DNA from: Herbidospora sakaeratensis
GTDB taxonomy: Bacteria; Actinomycetota; Actinomycetes; Streptosporangiales; Streptosporangiaceae
Reading direction: 5' to 3'
Length of the DNA: 64,000 nt
NCBI RefSeq assembly: GCF_001570525.1
Contig: NZ_BBXC01000010.1
Coordinates: forward strand, 558,001-622,000
Below are positions 33,780 through 43,717 of the stretch, one piece after another. The position numbers and the translations under genes are program-made. The notes under the pieces are model-generated. The model did not search any database. It was given only the letters and a program-made list of their open reading frames with translations, and was not told the DNA's origin. Position 1 is the first letter of the stretch, and the number at the start of each line of letters is the position of its first letter.

Positions 33780-35333
33780 CAACGTCAGCCGGTCGAGATG
33801 GCGCATGACGGCGGCCACGTCGTTCCGGCCCGGGGTGTGGGGGCGTGAGCGCTGCCACGGCTTCGGGCCGTCGAGCGGGCGGTAGTTGACGCCCACGGCG
33901 TCGAGGCGGCCGAGATGGTGTTCCAGGCGGCCCGGGAAGTCAGGGGCGGCCGGGCGGCCCGTCCAGGCGATCTCGGCCATCGCGCAGCCCCGGGGCCACG
34001 CCTTGTAGTCGAGGGTGCGGCCGTCGGGGATGTGCTCCGACCACAACTGGAACTGCGCGCCCAGGTGGCCCGAGACGTCGAAGGCGGCGACGTCGGCCAC
34101 GGTGATGGTCTCGCCCAGCGCGGCCGGTTCGTCGGCCGAGGCGGCCTCGGCGTAGTCGAAGTAGAGCGGGAACACCGGCGTGAGCACCACGTCATGGCCT
34201 GCGGCGGCGGCCCGCCGGGCGACGTTCATGCCCCGCCAGGGCATCACGATCGTGTCCTCGCGCAACCTGCCGCTGACGAACGCCTCGTCCCACACCACCG
34301 CCCGGCTGCCCCGCTCGGCCAGCAGGTCGGCCAGCCGCCGCAGGAACCAGGCGTGCAGGTCGGCGGGCGTGGCCAGGCCCTGCTCCCGCTGGAAGGCCGT
34401 GATCTCGGTGGACGCGGCCCAGGCGTCCAGCACGCACTCGTCGCCGCCGATGTGGAAGAACGGGGTGTCGCCGAGCGCGCCGAGGATCTCGTCGACGACC
34501 GTGGCCAGGAAGTCGATCGTCTTCGGCAGCGGGGCGAGGATCGCGGGGGAGATGCCCCACCGCTCCAGGACCCGGTGCCGCTGCGCCGGGTCGGCGCCGA
34601 ACTCCGGGTAGGCGGCCAGGATCGCCGACGCGTGGCCCGGAACGTCGATCTCCGGCACGACCGTGACCGCCCGATCCCGGGCATAGGCCGCGATCTCCCG
34701 CAGATCGTCGAGCGTGTAGAAGCCGCCGTGGGGGGTCGCGTCGTAGGTCTCGGGCTCGCCCTTGCGCGAGGTGATCGTCTGGGCGCGGTGGGAGCCGATC
34801 TCGTGCAGGCGCGGATAGGCCCGCGACTCGACCCGCCAGCCCTGGTCGTCGGCCAGGTGCAGGTGCAGCCGGTTGAGCTTGTGCATCGCCAGCAGGTCGA
34901 TCATCCGCAGCACGTCGTGCTTGGGCAGGAAGTGCCGGGAGACGTCCAGGTGCGCGCCGCGCCACGAGAGCGCCGGAGCGTCCTCGACCCGGACGCACGG
35001 CACGTCGTATGCGGAAAGCGGCGAAACGGCGCGGAAGGCGTCGTGGGGGAGCAGCTGGCGCAACGTCTGCGCGGCGTAGAAGGCGCCCGCGGCGTCGCCC
35101 GCGACGATCTCGACGCCGTCGGCCGTCACGGTCAGCGTGCACGACTCGGGGGCGCCGTGGCGGCGTACCGAGACCGGGTGGTCGCCGGCGACGGGGCCGA
35201 GGGTCGCGAGCGCCCGCCTGACCGGGTCGGCGAGGTCTCCGGCGACGCCGAAACCGGGCGCGAGCCGGAACGCGCCCGGGAGGAGATCGACGGACCGGGG
35301 GGCAGGCAGGAAGTGGCGCATGCCCTCGATCAT
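33750..35333 (-). CDS. Beta-N-acetylhexosaminidase, glycoside hydrolase family 20
   Basis: About 525 residues. An N-terminal alpha/beta domain (GH20b) is followed by the TIM barrel: SWRGAHLDVSRHFLP, LNRLHLHLADDQGWRVE, VPEIDVPGHASA and catalytic HIGGDEC (Asp-Glu pair). Releases terminal GlcNAc/GalNAc, for example from chitin oligomers. No signal peptide, so probably cytoplasmic. It begins three bases after the amidase stop at an ATG (35333, or 35321 with GAGG upstream), so the two are likely one operon. Confidence 0.92.
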   Translation of the reverse strand: MIEGMRHFLPAPRSVDLLPGAFRLAPGFGVAGDLADPVRRALATLGPVAGDHPVSVRRHGAPESCTLTVTADGVEIVAGDAAGAFYAAQTLRQLLPHDAFRAVSPLSAYDVPCVRVEDAPALSWRGAHLDVSRHFLPKHDVLRMIDLLAMHKLNRLHLHLADDQGWRVESRAYPRLHEIGSHRAQTITSRKGEPETYDATPHGGFYTLDDLREIAAYARDRAVTVVPEIDVPGHASAILAAYPEFGADPAQRHRVLERWGISPAILAPLPKTIDFLATVVDEILGALGDTPFFHIGGDECVLDAWAASTEITAFQREQGLATPADLHAWFLRRLADLLAERGSRAVVWDEAFVSGRLREDTIVMPWRGMNVARRAAAAGHDVVLTPVFPLYFDYAEAASADEPAALGETITVADVAAFDVSGHLGAQFQLWSEHIPDGRTLDYKAWPRGCAMAEIAWTGRPAAPDFPGRLEHHLGRLDAVGVNYRPLDGPKPWQRSRPHTPGRNDVAAVMRHLDRLTLSADSTRPSM

Positions 35334-35336
35334 GGG

Positions 35337-36164
35337 CTACTTCAGGTAGGTCTGGAAGCTGCCCGCCAGCGCCTCGGCGAGCTCCTGCCGCCACGAGGAG
35401 CTCTTCATCTTGGCGGCGTCGCCGGCGTTGCGCATGTTGCCCGACTCGATGAAGACCTTCGGCACCGTCGACAGGTTCAGCCCGCCCAGGTCGGAGCGGT
35501 AGTCGAGGGCGTTCTTGCCGATGTAGTTGGCGTAGGGCATGCCGGTCTGCTTCTTCACGGCGTTGCGCACGGCGAGGCCGAGCTTGGCCGACTTGGCGAC
35601 CACCGGGTCGACCGGGCCGTTGATCTTCTTCGGCATGATGACGTGGAAGCCGTGGCTGGTCGAGCCCGCGCCGTCGGCGTGGATCGAGATCGCCAGGTCG
35701 GCCTTGGCCTTGTTGCCGATCGCGGCGCGCTGGGTGATGCACGGCCCGACGCCGGTGTTGTTCTCGCGGGTCATCTTGACCGTGGCGCCCTCGGCCCGCA
35801 GCAGCTTGGCGAGGCGGACCGAGACGTCCCAGGTGAACGCGGCCTCCGAGTAGCCGTCGTTGGTCGCGGTGCCGGTCGTGTCGCAGGCCTTCTTCTGCGT
35901 CAGCACGTCGACCTGCTTGTTGATGACGTCGGGGCGCTTGTAGTTGCCGCCGTTGTGGCCCGGGTCGATCACGATGACCTTGCCCTTGAGCGCCTTGGCC
36001 GGCGCCTGCGCCTGGGCGGGCGCGGCGACCGCCTCAGAGGCCGTGGTCTTGGCGACGGCGGCCGGGGCAGACTCGGCACCCGCGGCCACCCCGCCACCGC
36101 ACGCGGCGGTCCCCAGACCGATCACGGCCAGAGCGGCGGCGGCGAGCGCCGGACGAGTCTTCAT
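35337..36164 (-). CDS. N-acetylmuramoyl-L-alanine amidase lipoprotein
   Basis: About 275 residues. Lipobox GTAAC within a 22-residue signal gives a membrane lipoprotein. After an Ala-rich linker comes an Amidase_3 domain with the zinc ligands His (IDPGHNGG), Glu (SEAAFTW) and His (SIHADG) and the catalytic Glu (FIESGNM). It cleaves the amide between MurNAc and L-Ala in peptidoglycan. Upstream of the hexosaminidase gene, suggesting wall recycling or remodelling together. GTG 36167 / ATG 36164 follow GAGAGGA. Confidence 0.9.
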   Translation of the reverse strand: MKTRPALAAAALAVIGLGTAACGGGVAAGAESAPAAVAKTTASEAVAAPAQAQAPAKALKGKVIVIDPGHNGGNYKRPDVINKQVDVLTQKKACDTTGTATNDGYSEAAFTWDVSVRLAKLLRAEGATVKMTRENNTGVGPCITQRAAIGNKAKADLAISIHADGAGSTSHGFHVIMPKKINGPVDPVVAKSAKLGLAVRNAVKKQTGMPYANYIGKNALDYRSDLGGLNLSTVPKVFIESGNMRNAGDAAKMKSSSWRQELAEALAGSFQTYLK

Positions 36165-36257
36165 CACGGTGGGTCCTCTCGCAGGCGGGCACTACAAGCA
36201 CCCAACCTACGCGTTCCCTGGCCGTGACCTGGCCGTTATGTGAGTAAAGGATGCAAA

Positions 36258-36497
36258 TCACCCAGAGCTCAGGTCCTGGACCTGCAGCAGGGCCGCCAGT
36301 TCGCGGGCCTCCTCGGCGTCGAGACCGAGCACGACCCGGGGACGGCCCCACGGGTGGTCGATCGAATGCGCCACGTAGCTGGCCACGGATTCGTCGCCCG
36401 CCTCGGCGCGGCCCCGGGAGTGGCGCCAGTGGCCCCAGGCCCGTTCGAGTTCGGCCGCCGCGCGCTGGGCACAGGAGACCAACTCAGGATCACGCAT
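36258..36497 (-). CDS. Small conserved-looking protein of unknown function
   Basis: 79 residues starting at ATG 36497, with a GGGGGAA stretch upstream. Mostly helical with conserved-looking segments CAQRAAAELERAW and DEEARELAALL-like C-terminus. No signal or membrane segment. Sits alone between the amidase and the LacI gene. I do not recognise a function. Confidence 0.6.
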   Translation of the reverse strand: MRDPELVSCAQRAAAELERAWGHWRHSRGRAEAGDESVASYVAHSIDHPWGRPRVVLGLDAEEARELAALLQVQDLSSG

Positions 36498-36576
36498 TGA
36501 ATTCCCCCAGATCTTCACCGTCCGGCGTCGTGGCCCGAGTCAACACGGACCGTGACCCGACGCCGGACCGGTTGAC

Positions 36577-37674
36577 CTAGCTTTGGGAATCCTTTGGCGC
36601 GGGACCAGTGCTGCGGCGGGTGATCAGCTGCGGCGTCACCTGGCGCAGGCGGGAGTTCTTGCCGGGCTCGGAGATCCGGTCGCTGAGCAGCGCGGCGGCC
36701 GAGCGGCCCATCGCGCGGCGCGGCTGGTCGACCGAGGTCAGCGAGATGTGGTGGACGGCGGCCAGGTGGGTGTTGTCGTAGCCGACGACCGACAGGTCTT
36801 CGGGGACCCGCAGCCCGAGTTCGCTGGCGGCGGTGAGCACCCCGAGGGCGACGACGTCGTTGGCGGCGAAGATGGCGGTCGGCCGGGGGTCGCGCTCGAG
36901 CAGGGCCAGCGCCGCGCGGCGGCCGCCCTCTTCGGTGAAGTCGCCGTGCTCGACCATGATGTACGGCGCCAGCGCGTGACGGCGCATGGCCACCAGATAA
37001 CCCTCGCAGCGGCAGCGGGCCGCGGAGGAGGGGGCGCCCTCGATGTGGGCGATCCGGCGGTGTCCGAGCTCGACCAGATGGTCGACCGCCAGACGCGCGC
37101 CGAGCTGGTCGTCGTCGACCACGATGTCGACGCTCTCGAGGTCGACGTCGCGTTCACCGACGACGACGGTGGGCGTGTAGGCGGCGGCCTCGGCCAGCGT
37201 GTCGCTGGACGGGGCGACACCCAGCAGCACCAGCCCGTCGACGCGCAGTTCGAGGAAGGCCTCGACGGCTTCGTCCTCGAACGCCGGGTCGAACCGGCCG
37301 GAGCCGATGAGCAACCGCAGGCCCTCACCGTGGAGGCTCTCCTGGAGGCCGTCGAGGAACTCGGCGTAGAACGGGTTGTGCAGGTCGGCGACGAGGGCCC
37401 CGACCAGATGTGTGCGGCCTTCGACGAGACTGCGGGCGACGGCGTTGGGCCGGTATCCCAGCTCCCTGGCCGCCTGCAGAACCGCCTCCCGGCGATGTTC
37501 GCTCACATGAGGTGAGCCGCGAAGGACCAGCGAGACCAGGGACTTAGAGACGCCCGCGCGCTCGGCTACGTTGCGAATCGTCGGCCGTGGCCGTGGACTG
37601 AATCCGTCGAGTCCGGTAGGTCCGGGTACCGCGATGTCGCGCCGGGCAGTGGTCTGCATGGACGGTCCTGACAT
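36577..37674 (-). CDS. LacI-family transcriptional regulator
   Basis: 365 residues. The N-terminal headpiece is [20 protein letters not shown] with the hinge helix region [12 protein letters not shown], followed by a periplasmic-binding-like sugar-sensing domain ([39 protein letters not shown]). ATG at 37674 follows GGGGAG. No transporter or sugar enzyme is directly adjacent, so its regulon is probably elsewhere. Confidence 0.9.
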   Translation of the reverse strand: MSGPSMQTTARRDIAVPGPTGLDGFSPRPRPTIRNVAERAGVSKSLVSLVLRGSPHVSEHRREAVLQAARELGYRPNAVARSLVEGRTHLVGALVADLHNPFYAEFLDGLQESLHGEGLRLLIGSGRFDPAFEDEAVEAFLELRVDGLVLLGVAPSSDTLAEAAAYTPTVVVGERDVDLESVDIVVDDDQLGARLAVDHLVELGHRRIAHIEGAPSSAARCRCEGYLVAMRRHALAPYIMVEHGDFTEEGGRRAALALLERDPRPTAIFAANDVVALGVLTAASELGLRVPEDLSVVGYDNTHLAAVHHISLTSVDQPRRAMGRSAAALLSDRISEPGKNSRLRQVTPQLITRRSTGPAPKDSQS

Positions 37675-37920
37675 GGTTCTCCCCACGATGCGCGGATGTG
37701 CACCTGCCAAGAAGAACGATCGAGAGCCGAATAAGGTACGGCCGACTTGTCTCGATCCTTGAGAAAGCTGTCAGGACGAAGCGGGAGGGGCCACGGAACC
37801 GTGAGGGTTGGCGCCGGGCGGGCGGCGCCTTTCCACACCCCTACTGCAGGTGTGCGGCTGTTGGACGCGCTCACTCACGCGAGCGCGCCATCCCCCTCGT
37901 GGTTGCGACCCCCCGCTGCG

Positions 37921-38124
37921 TTACTCCGAACGCTGCTGCGGAATCCCCGCCAGCAGCGCCCTCACCTCGGTCTCCCGGTAACGCCGGTGCCCACCGAGCG
38001 TGCGGATGGACGTCAACTTGCCGGCCTTCGCCCACCGCGTGACGGTCTTGGGGTCGACCCGGAACATCGTTGCGACCTCCGCCGGGGTGAGCAGTGGCTC
38101 TGCCTCGGGTGTACGAGCTGACAT
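37921..38124 (-). CDS. bldC: BldC, MerR-type developmental DNA-binding protein
   Basis: 67 residues, essentially the known BldC sequence: LLTPAEVATMFRVDPKTVTR, WAKAGKLTSIRTLGGHRRYR and a short tail. It has a winged helix-turn-helix of the MerR class without an effector domain. In Streptomyces BldC represses development genes, delaying sporulation. The ATG at 38124 is preceded by GGAGAGG; the longer frame to 38190 is rejected. Next to the unknown gene and valine dehydrogenase, an order I recall from Streptomyces. Confidence 0.95.
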   Translation of the reverse strand: MSARTPEAEPLLTPAEVATMFRVDPKTVTRWAKAGKLTSIRTLGGHRRYRETEVRALLAGIPQQRSE

Positions 38125-38446
38125 TTGTGCGGCCTCTCCTCCGTGTGGACCGGCGACAGCGATCCTGCGACTTATATCTGCGCTTGTCACGGGATGTCCC
38201 TCAATGATCCATAACGTGCGGTTTCACGGACCATTTGCGGCATCACCCGATGTGACCATACAGCCACGTAGCGCGATTGGCGAGCCCTCTGGGCACAACG
38301 TCTCGACCACGTGTTGATGTCACGCTCGGTGATTCTAGCGACACGTTTCGTGGTATCGCAGTGAAAACGGCAAACTACTCAGTTCGCAGTTGTGAGATCG
38401 TGCATCTCCTGACCCAATGTTGCAGGTCAGCGTCGGGTGATTACGG
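38125..38446. other. Upstream region of bldC
   Basis: About 320 bases without a gene, more AT-rich than its surroundings, consistent with a long regulated bldC promoter region. A weak hairpin CTGACC...GGTCAG at 38409-38430 lies after the stop of the next gene and might end its transcript. No other site is supported. Confidence 0.45.
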
Positions 38447-39334
38447 TCAGTTAGCCGATTCGAGGCTCTGCACCGACCGCCAGCGGAGGATCACCCGCTG
38501 GTACATGGCGAAGGCAAGTTCTTCCTGACCGTTGTCCAAACCCGTGAGAGCGGCGGCCAGCTCGGCGACCGACTGGTCGGCCTGCAGGGTCTCGTCGTCC
38601 ATGAGGTGGACGATGCCGCCGTAATCGAGCTCCACCAGCGAGTGGGGGTGGAACTCCTCGAGCCAGCGGCCCACTTCCTCGACGTCGGTCAGCGTGTCGA
38701 CGTCGCCCACGTGACGGCGGATGACCACCAGGGCGCGGGCCACCCGCTTCCTGGCCTGGGCCATCGAGGTGACGTAGAGCATGTTCCTGGCCGGGGCCAT
38801 GGTCACGCCGGTGGACGACTCGGGCTCCTGCTCGCCGCGCAGCACCAGCCAGCGCTCGGCGGAGTCGAACGGCACGAACCAGGGGGTCGGCACGTGCCAG
38901 GTGCTGGTCATGATGTGGGTGCGCAGCGAGGGCTCGCCGCGCTTGAAGGCGTCGAACTCGTCGGCGGTGTGCTCCGCCACCGGCGGGGGCACGAACCGGT
39001 TGGCCAGCTTGGTCGGCAGGCTGCCCCGCCACGAGGCGAAGGCCAGCCACGACCGCAGCCGGGTCTGCCACGGGCAGACGTAGAGGACGCCGTCGACCCG
39101 GCGCAGATAGGCGTTGTGACTCTCCGCCGCCGGCGCCGGGGCGGGCGGGACCCGCAAGAGCCGGCGTAGTGACTCCTCGTGCTCCACCGCGAGGGCGCCC
39201 GCACGGCGGGGCCGCCGCGGATTCTGGGCATAGGCGTTCCACCGAAGGCGATCCTGCTCGGAGAAGGCGCTCAGCGGCTCATAGACGCGGAGATACGCGG
39301 CGTAGGGCAGCACAACGGCATCGTGCCATGCCAC
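38447..39334 (-). CDS. Actinobacterial protein of unknown function
   Basis: 295 residues, cytoplasmic, rich in Trp and Arg (AYLRRVDGVLYVCPWQTRLR, LPTKLANRFVPP, PWFVPFDSAERWLV). No known catalytic motif. It lies between bldC and the divergent valine dehydrogenase gene, and I recall an uncharacterised gene in that position in Streptomyces. Codon bias and length argue strongly that it is real. Confidence 0.85.
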   Translation of the reverse strand: MAWHDAVVLPYAAYLRVYEPLSAFSEQDRLRWNAYAQNPRRPRRAGALAVEHEESLRRLLRVPPAPAPAAESHNAYLRRVDGVLYVCPWQTRLRSWLAFASWRGSLPTKLANRFVPPPVAEHTADEFDAFKRGEPSLRTHIMTSTWHVPTPWFVPFDSAERWLVLRGEQEPESSTGVTMAPARNMLYVTSMAQARKRVARALVVIRRHVGDVDTLTDVEEVGRWLEEFHPHSLVELDYGGIVHLMDDETLQADQSVAELAAALTGLDNGQEELAFAMYQRVILRWRSVQSLESAN

Positions 39335-39440
39335 GCCGCGTCACGCATTGGGCGGCGTTCCGTAATCCATGATCGTCGCTACGCTGGAAGTGGAACCGCC
39401 GCAACGGGGCGGCGGACAGAGACGATCAGGAGTCACCAAA

Positions 39441-40526
39441 GTGACCGACGTCTTCGGGCTTTCCCACAAGGATCAGACCCGTCACGAACAGGTCGTGTTC
39501 TGCGCCGACGACAAGTCCGGCCTCTACGCGATCATCGCCATCCACAACACCGCCCTCGGCCCCGGCCTGGGTGGAACACGTTTCTATCCCTACCCGGACG
39601 AATCCGCCGCGCTGGCCGACGTGCTGAACCTGTCGCGGGCGATGGCGTACAAGAACGCGCTCGCCGGCCTCGACCACGGCGGCGGCAAAGCGGTGATCAT
39701 CGGCGATCCCGCGACCGACAAGTCCGAGGCCCTGCTGCGCGCCTACGGCAAGTTCGTCCAGTCGCTCGGCGGGCGCTACTACACCGCCTGTGACGTGGGC
39801 ACCTACAGCGAGGACATGGACGTCATCGCCCGCGAGTGCTCCTACGTCACCGGCCGCACCCCGGCCAACGGCGGCGCCGGCGACAGCTCGATCCTCACCG
39901 CCTACGGCGTCTACCAGGGCATGCGCGCCGCCGCCCGGCACGCCTTCGGCGAGACCTCCCTGCGCGGCCGCCGGGTGGGCGTCGAGGGGGTCGGCAAGGT
40001 GGGTCACCGGCTGGTGGAACACATTCTCGACGAGGGCGGCGAGGTCGTCGTCTGCGACGTCGACGAGCTCGCGGTCGGCCGCATCCGCCAGCGCCATCCC
40101 CAGGTCGAGGTCGTCGCCGACGCCGCGGCCCTGAAGCGGAGCGACCTCGACGTGTATGCCCCCTGCGCCCTCGGCGGCGCGCTCGACGACACGGCCGTGG
40201 CCGAACTCCGGGCCAAGATCGTCTGCGGCGGGGCCAACAACCAGCTCGCCCACCCCGGGGTCGAGAAGCAACTCGCCGACCGCGGCATCCTGTACGCCCC
40301 CGACTACTTGGTGAATTCGGGGGGAGTGATCCAGGTCGCTGATGAGATCGCCGGATTCGACATGGACAGGGCGAAGGCGCGGGCGGGTCAGATCTTCGAC
40401 ACGACCCTGAAAATCTTCGCCATCGCCGATGACGAAGGCGTTCCACCGGCCGTCGCAGCAGATAGGCTGGCGGAGCGCAGAATGTCGGAAGTCGGACGGC
40501 TTAGGGGTATTTGGCTGGGCCGGTGA
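39441..40526 (+). CDS. vdh: Valine/leucine dehydrogenase (Glu/Leu/Phe/Val family)
   Basis: 361 residues. Catalytic lysines in [11 protein letters not shown] / [15 protein letters not shown], the GDVGT-like [11 protein letters not shown], and a Rossmann [13 protein letters not shown] for NAD. Oxidatively deaminates branched-chain amino acids to 2-oxo acids, feeding acyl-CoA precursors. The GTG at 39441 follows AGGAG; the frame upstream to 39369 is rejected. Length matches the family. Confidence 0.93.
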   Translation: MTDVFGLSHKDQTRHEQVVFCADDKSGLYAIIAIHNTALGPGLGGTRFYPYPDESAALADVLNLSRAMAYKNALAGLDHGGGKAVIIGDPATDKSEALLRAYGKFVQSLGGRYYTACDVGTYSEDMDVIARECSYVTGRTPANGGAGDSSILTAYGVYQGMRAAARHAFGETSLRGRRVGVEGVGKVGHRLVEHILDEGGEVVVCDVDELAVGRIRQRHPQVEVVADAAALKRSDLDVYAPCALGGALDDTAVAELRAKIVCGGANNQLAHPGVEKQLADRGILYAPDYLVNSGGVIQVADEIAGFDMDRAKARAGQIFDTTLKIFAIADDEGVPPAVAADRLAERRMSEVGRLRGIWLGR

Positions 40527-40677
40527 CCGCCGACGCGCATACGGCGTACCGAGCGGGGCGCAAAACAGGTACGGTTGTAGGCGAACGAATGGCTGACGTC
40601 CAAAGTCAGGTGGCGTCAGTGCGTGGTGCGTTAGCGACGAGGGGTCGGGCACGACCCCGCATGAGGGGGTCGAGCCA

Positions 40678-40914
40678 ATGGGGCGCGGCCGAGCCAAGGC
40701 CAAGCAGGTCAAGGTTGCCCGCCAGCTGAAGTACAACAGCGGCGGCACCGATCTTGAGCGCCTGCGCGCGGAGCTCGGAGTCGAGGAGCATGTCGATTCC
40801 GACCGCACAGACGAACCCGACCCTTATGACGAGTTGGCCGAGCGGTACGCCGACTACGCCAACGTCGATGACGAGGATGATGAGGACGACTCCTCATCCG
40901 GGGGCCGTCGTTGA
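40678..40914 (+). CDS. DUF3073 family protein
   Basis: 78 residues: basic N-terminus (MGRGRAKAKQVKVARQLKY) and acidic Asp/Glu/Ser tail, the conserved layout of this actinobacterial family. Function unknown. Followed by a terminator. Confidence 0.9.
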   Translation: MGRGRAKAKQVKVARQLKYNSGGTDLERLRAELGVEEHVDSDRTDEPDPYDELAERYADYANVDDEDDEDDSSSGGRR

Positions 40915-40939
40915 GCGGCACCTGACCCAGCGTTGATCA

Positions 40940-40972
40940 CGCCCGGCGCGGTTCGCCACGCCGGGTGTTTTC
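40940..40972 (+). terminator. Terminator of the DUF3073 gene
   Basis: GCCCGGCG at 40941-40948 pairs with CGCCGGG at 40959-40965 across a ten-base loop, followed by GTGTTTT. Confidence 0.7.
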
Positions 40973-41039
40973 CGCGCGACCTCGTGAGGGTCCCGCGCTC
41001 CGGGTGACCGGAGTGCATACAGCCATTTCCATACGAGAC

Positions 41040-41116
41040 CGAAAGCGCCGCCCGGTGGCAACCAACCGCCAGGCGGCCTTTCGTGTTTCCCGAGCCCGGC
41101 GGCCGCCGCCGGGCTC
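41040..41116. terminator. Two hairpins between convergent DUF3073 and purM
   Basis: The first (41040-41083) has CGAAAG at its base pairing with CTTTCG and an inner CCGCC/GGCGG stem. The second (41092-41116) is a 12-bp palindrome, GAGCCCGGCGGC with its complement around one base. Neither has a long T-tract; together they likely stop transcription from both sides. Confidence 0.55.
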
Positions 41117-41130
41117 TTCGCGCATGGTGA

Positions 41131-42156
41131 TCAGCGGTATCGCGCTTCGCCCGTGCCCGGCACGATCTCGCCGAGCACCCAGGAGGGCACGCCGCGACCG
41201 GCGAGCAGTTCCAGCGCCTTGCCGGCGTCTTCCGCCGGGACGATCGCGGCCATGCCGACGCCCAGGTTGAAGGTCTTGTCGAGCTCGGCCCCCGGCACCT
41301 TCCCGGCCTCGCCGAGGACGGTGAAGACCGGCGGGACCGTCCACGACGAACGGTCGAGAACGGCGTCGACACTCCCGGGCAGCGAACGGGCCAGGTTGGC
41401 GGTCAGGCCGCCGCCGGTGATGTGGGCGTAGGCCCGCACCGGCACGTGGCGGGTCAGGGCCAGGCAGTCGAGCGAGTAGATCCGGGTGGGTTCGAGCAGT
41501 TCCTCGCCCAGGGTCCGGCCGAACTCGGCGACGTGCGACTCCAGATCGAGACCTGCCGTCTTGATGATGTGGCGGACCAGGGAGTAGCCGTTGGAGTGGA
41601 CCCCGGATGACGCCATGGCCAGAACCACGTCACCCGCGCGCACCCGGTCGGGGCCGAGGAGCTCGTCGGCCTCGACCACGCCGGTGCCGGCGCCCGCGAG
41701 GTCGTATTCGTCGGCTCCCATCGCGCCCGGGTGTTCGGCGGTCTCGCCGCCGACCAGGGCGCAGCCGGCCTGGCGGCAGCCCTCGGCCACGCCGCCGACG
41801 ATCTCGGCGATGCGCTCGGGCACCACCTTGCCGCAGGCGATGTAGTCGGTCATGAACAGCGGCTCGGCGCCGCAGACCACCAGGTCGTCGACGACCATGC
41901 CGACCAGGTCGATGCCGATCGTGTCGTGCTTGCCGAGCTTGGAGGCCAGCATGACCTTGGTGCCGACCCCGTCGGTCGAGGTCGCCAGCAGCGGCCGGCG
42001 GAACTTCAGCAGCGCCGACACGTCGAACAGGCCGGCGAACCCGCTGGCGTCGTCGACGACCTCGGGACGCCGGGACCGGGCCACCTTCGACTTCATCAGC
42101 TCGACGGCGCGGTCACCGGCCTCGATGTCGACACCGGCGGCGGCGTACGAGGTCAT
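41131..42156 (-). CDS. purM: Phosphoribosylformylglycinamidine cyclo-ligase (AIR synthetase)
   Basis: 341 residues. TSYAAAGVDIEAGDRAVELM, the DGVGTKVMLA loop, GGETAEHPG and the ATP-binding region HITGGGLTANLARSLP. Catalyses the fifth step of purine synthesis, FGAM to AIR. Its ATG overlaps the purF stop by four bases. Confidence 0.97.
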   Translation of the reverse strand: MTSYAAAGVDIEAGDRAVELMKSKVARSRRPEVVDDASGFAGLFDVSALLKFRRPLLATSTDGVGTKVMLASKLGKHDTIGIDLVGMVVDDLVVCGAEPLFMTDYIACGKVVPERIAEIVGGVAEGCRQAGCALVGGETAEHPGAMGADEYDLAGAGTGVVEADELLGPDRVRAGDVVLAMASSGVHSNGYSLVRHIIKTAGLDLESHVAEFGRTLGEELLEPTRIYSLDCLALTRHVPVRAYAHITGGGLTANLARSLPGSVDAVLDRSSWTVPPVFTVLGEAGKVPGAELDKTFNLGVGMAAIVPAEDAGKALELLAGRGVPSWVLGEIVPGTGEARYR

Positions 42157-43589
42157 GCGCGGGCCTCCAGGACGTACTTGCCGACCTTGTCCTGGTCGAT
42201 CGGGATGGGGTAGCTGCCGTCGAAGCAGGCCCGGCAGAGCTTCTGGGCCGGGATGGTGGTGGCCTCGGTGAGGCCCTCCATCGAGATGTAGCCGAGGGAG
42301 TCGGCGCCCAGGTGCTCGCGGATCTCCTCGACGTTCATCGAACCGGCCAGCAGCTCGGCGCGGGTGGCGAAGTCGATGCCGTAGAAGCAGGGCCAGGCCA
42401 CCGGCGGGGCCGAGATGCGCACGTGGACCTCGGTCGCCCCGGCCTCGCGCAACATCTTCACGATCGCCCGCTGGGTGTTGCCGCGCACGATCGTGTCGTC
42501 GACCACGACCAGGCGCTTGCCCTGGACGATCTCCTTCAGCGGGTTCAGCTTCAGCCGGATGCCGAGCTGGCGGATCGTCTGGGACGGCTGGATGAAGGTC
42601 CGGCCGACGTAGGAGTTCTTCACCAGGCCCTGGCCGTAGGGGATGCCGCTCTGCTCGGCGTAGCCGATCGCGGCCGGGGTGCCCGACTCGGGGGTCGGGA
42701 TCACCAGGTCGGCGTCGACCGGGTGTTCCCTGGCCAGCCGGCGGCCGACCTCGACCCGGGTCGCCTGGACGCCGCGCCCGGCGATCGTGGTGTCGGGGCG
42801 GGCCAGGTAGACGTACTCGAACAGGCAGCCCTTGGGGTCGGCCGGCGCGAACCGCTGCGACTTGACCCCGCGCTCGTCGATGGTGAGGAGCTCACCGGGC
42901 TCGACCTCGCGCAGGAACGTCGCGCCGACGATGTCGAGGGCCGCCGTCTCGGAGGCCACCACCCAGCCGCGCTCCAGACGGCCCAGGACGAGCGGACGGA
43001 TGCCCTGGGGGTCGCGGGCCGCGTAGAGCGTCTTCTCGTCCATGAAGACGAGTGAGTAGGCGCCGCGCACCGCCGGGAGCAGGCGGGCCGCCGCGTCGTC
43101 GATCGGCTCGTCGCGGTCTTTGGCCAGGATGGCGGTGAGGATCTCGGTGTCGGTGGTGGCCCTGGTGGTGCCGGGGGCCACCCGCTCGGCGAGCTCGCCG
43201 GTGTTGATCAGGTTGCCGTTGTGGGCCAGCGCGAGGCCGCCCACGTCGGTCGAGCTCAGTGTGGGCTGCGCGTTCTCCCACACACTCGAACCGGTGGTGG
43301 AGTAGCGGCAGTGGCCGATGGCCAGGTGTCCCTTGAGGGTGCCGAGGATCGACTCGTCGAAGACCTGGGCCACCAGGCCCATGTCTTTGTAGACGAGGAT
43401 GCGGCTGCCCTCGCTGACCGCGATGCCCGCGGACTCCTGCCCGCGGTGCTGCAACGCGTACAGCCCGTAGTAGGTGAGTTTGGAGACGTCCTCCCCCGGA
43501 GCCCAGACGCCGAAGACGCCACAGGCGTCTTTCGGGCCTTGGTCGAGGGGGTCAAGGTCATGGCTCAGATGGCCGTCGCCCTTCAGCAC
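42153..43589 (-). CDS. purF: Amidophosphoribosyltransferase
   Basis: 478 residues. The N-terminal Cys nucleophile lies in DACGVFGVWAPG after a short propeptide, with LQHRGQESAGIA, followed by the PRTase domain (VVVDDTIVRGNTQ). First committed step of purine synthesis: PRPP plus glutamine to phosphoribosylamine. Cysteines near the C-terminus (CRACF) are compatible with the Fe-S type. Start GTG at 43589 without a strong ribosome binding site. Confidence 0.96.
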   Translation of the reverse strand: MLKGDGHLSHDLDPLDQGPKDACGVFGVWAPGEDVSKLTYYGLYALQHRGQESAGIAVSEGSRILVYKDMGLVAQVFDESILGTLKGHLAIGHCRYSTTGSSVWENAQPTLSSTDVGGLALAHNGNLINTGELAERVAPGTTRATTDTEILTAILAKDRDEPIDDAAARLLPAVRGAYSLVFMDEKTLYAARDPQGIRPLVLGRLERGWVVASETAALDIVGATFLREVEPGELLTIDERGVKSQRFAPADPKGCLFEYVYLARPDTTIAGRGVQATRVEVGRRLAREHPVDADLVIPTPESGTPAAIGYAEQSGIPYGQGLVKNSYVGRTFIQPSQTIRQLGIRLKLNPLKEIVQGKRLVVVDDTIVRGNTQRAIVKMLREAGATEVHVRISAPPVAWPCFYGIDFATRAELLAGSMNVEEIREHLGADSLGYISMEGLTEATTIPAQKLCRACFDGSYPIPIDQDKVGKYVLEARA

Positions 43590-43717
43590 ATGCTTGAGTC
43601 TATTTCGGCCTCTTGGCTGCTCGGACCCCCGGGTGGCCTGAACACGGCGAAACGATCACCAGCGCTTTGCCGTGTCGGCCGCCGTACCCCCGGCCCCGCA
43701 GGGGAAGTGACAGGAAC

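Noticed and set aside
33915-36227. 770-residue + strand ORF opposite the hexosaminidase and amidase
   Set aside because: Antisense shadow of two well-supported genes; low-complexity Arg/Gly/Val composition and no domain.
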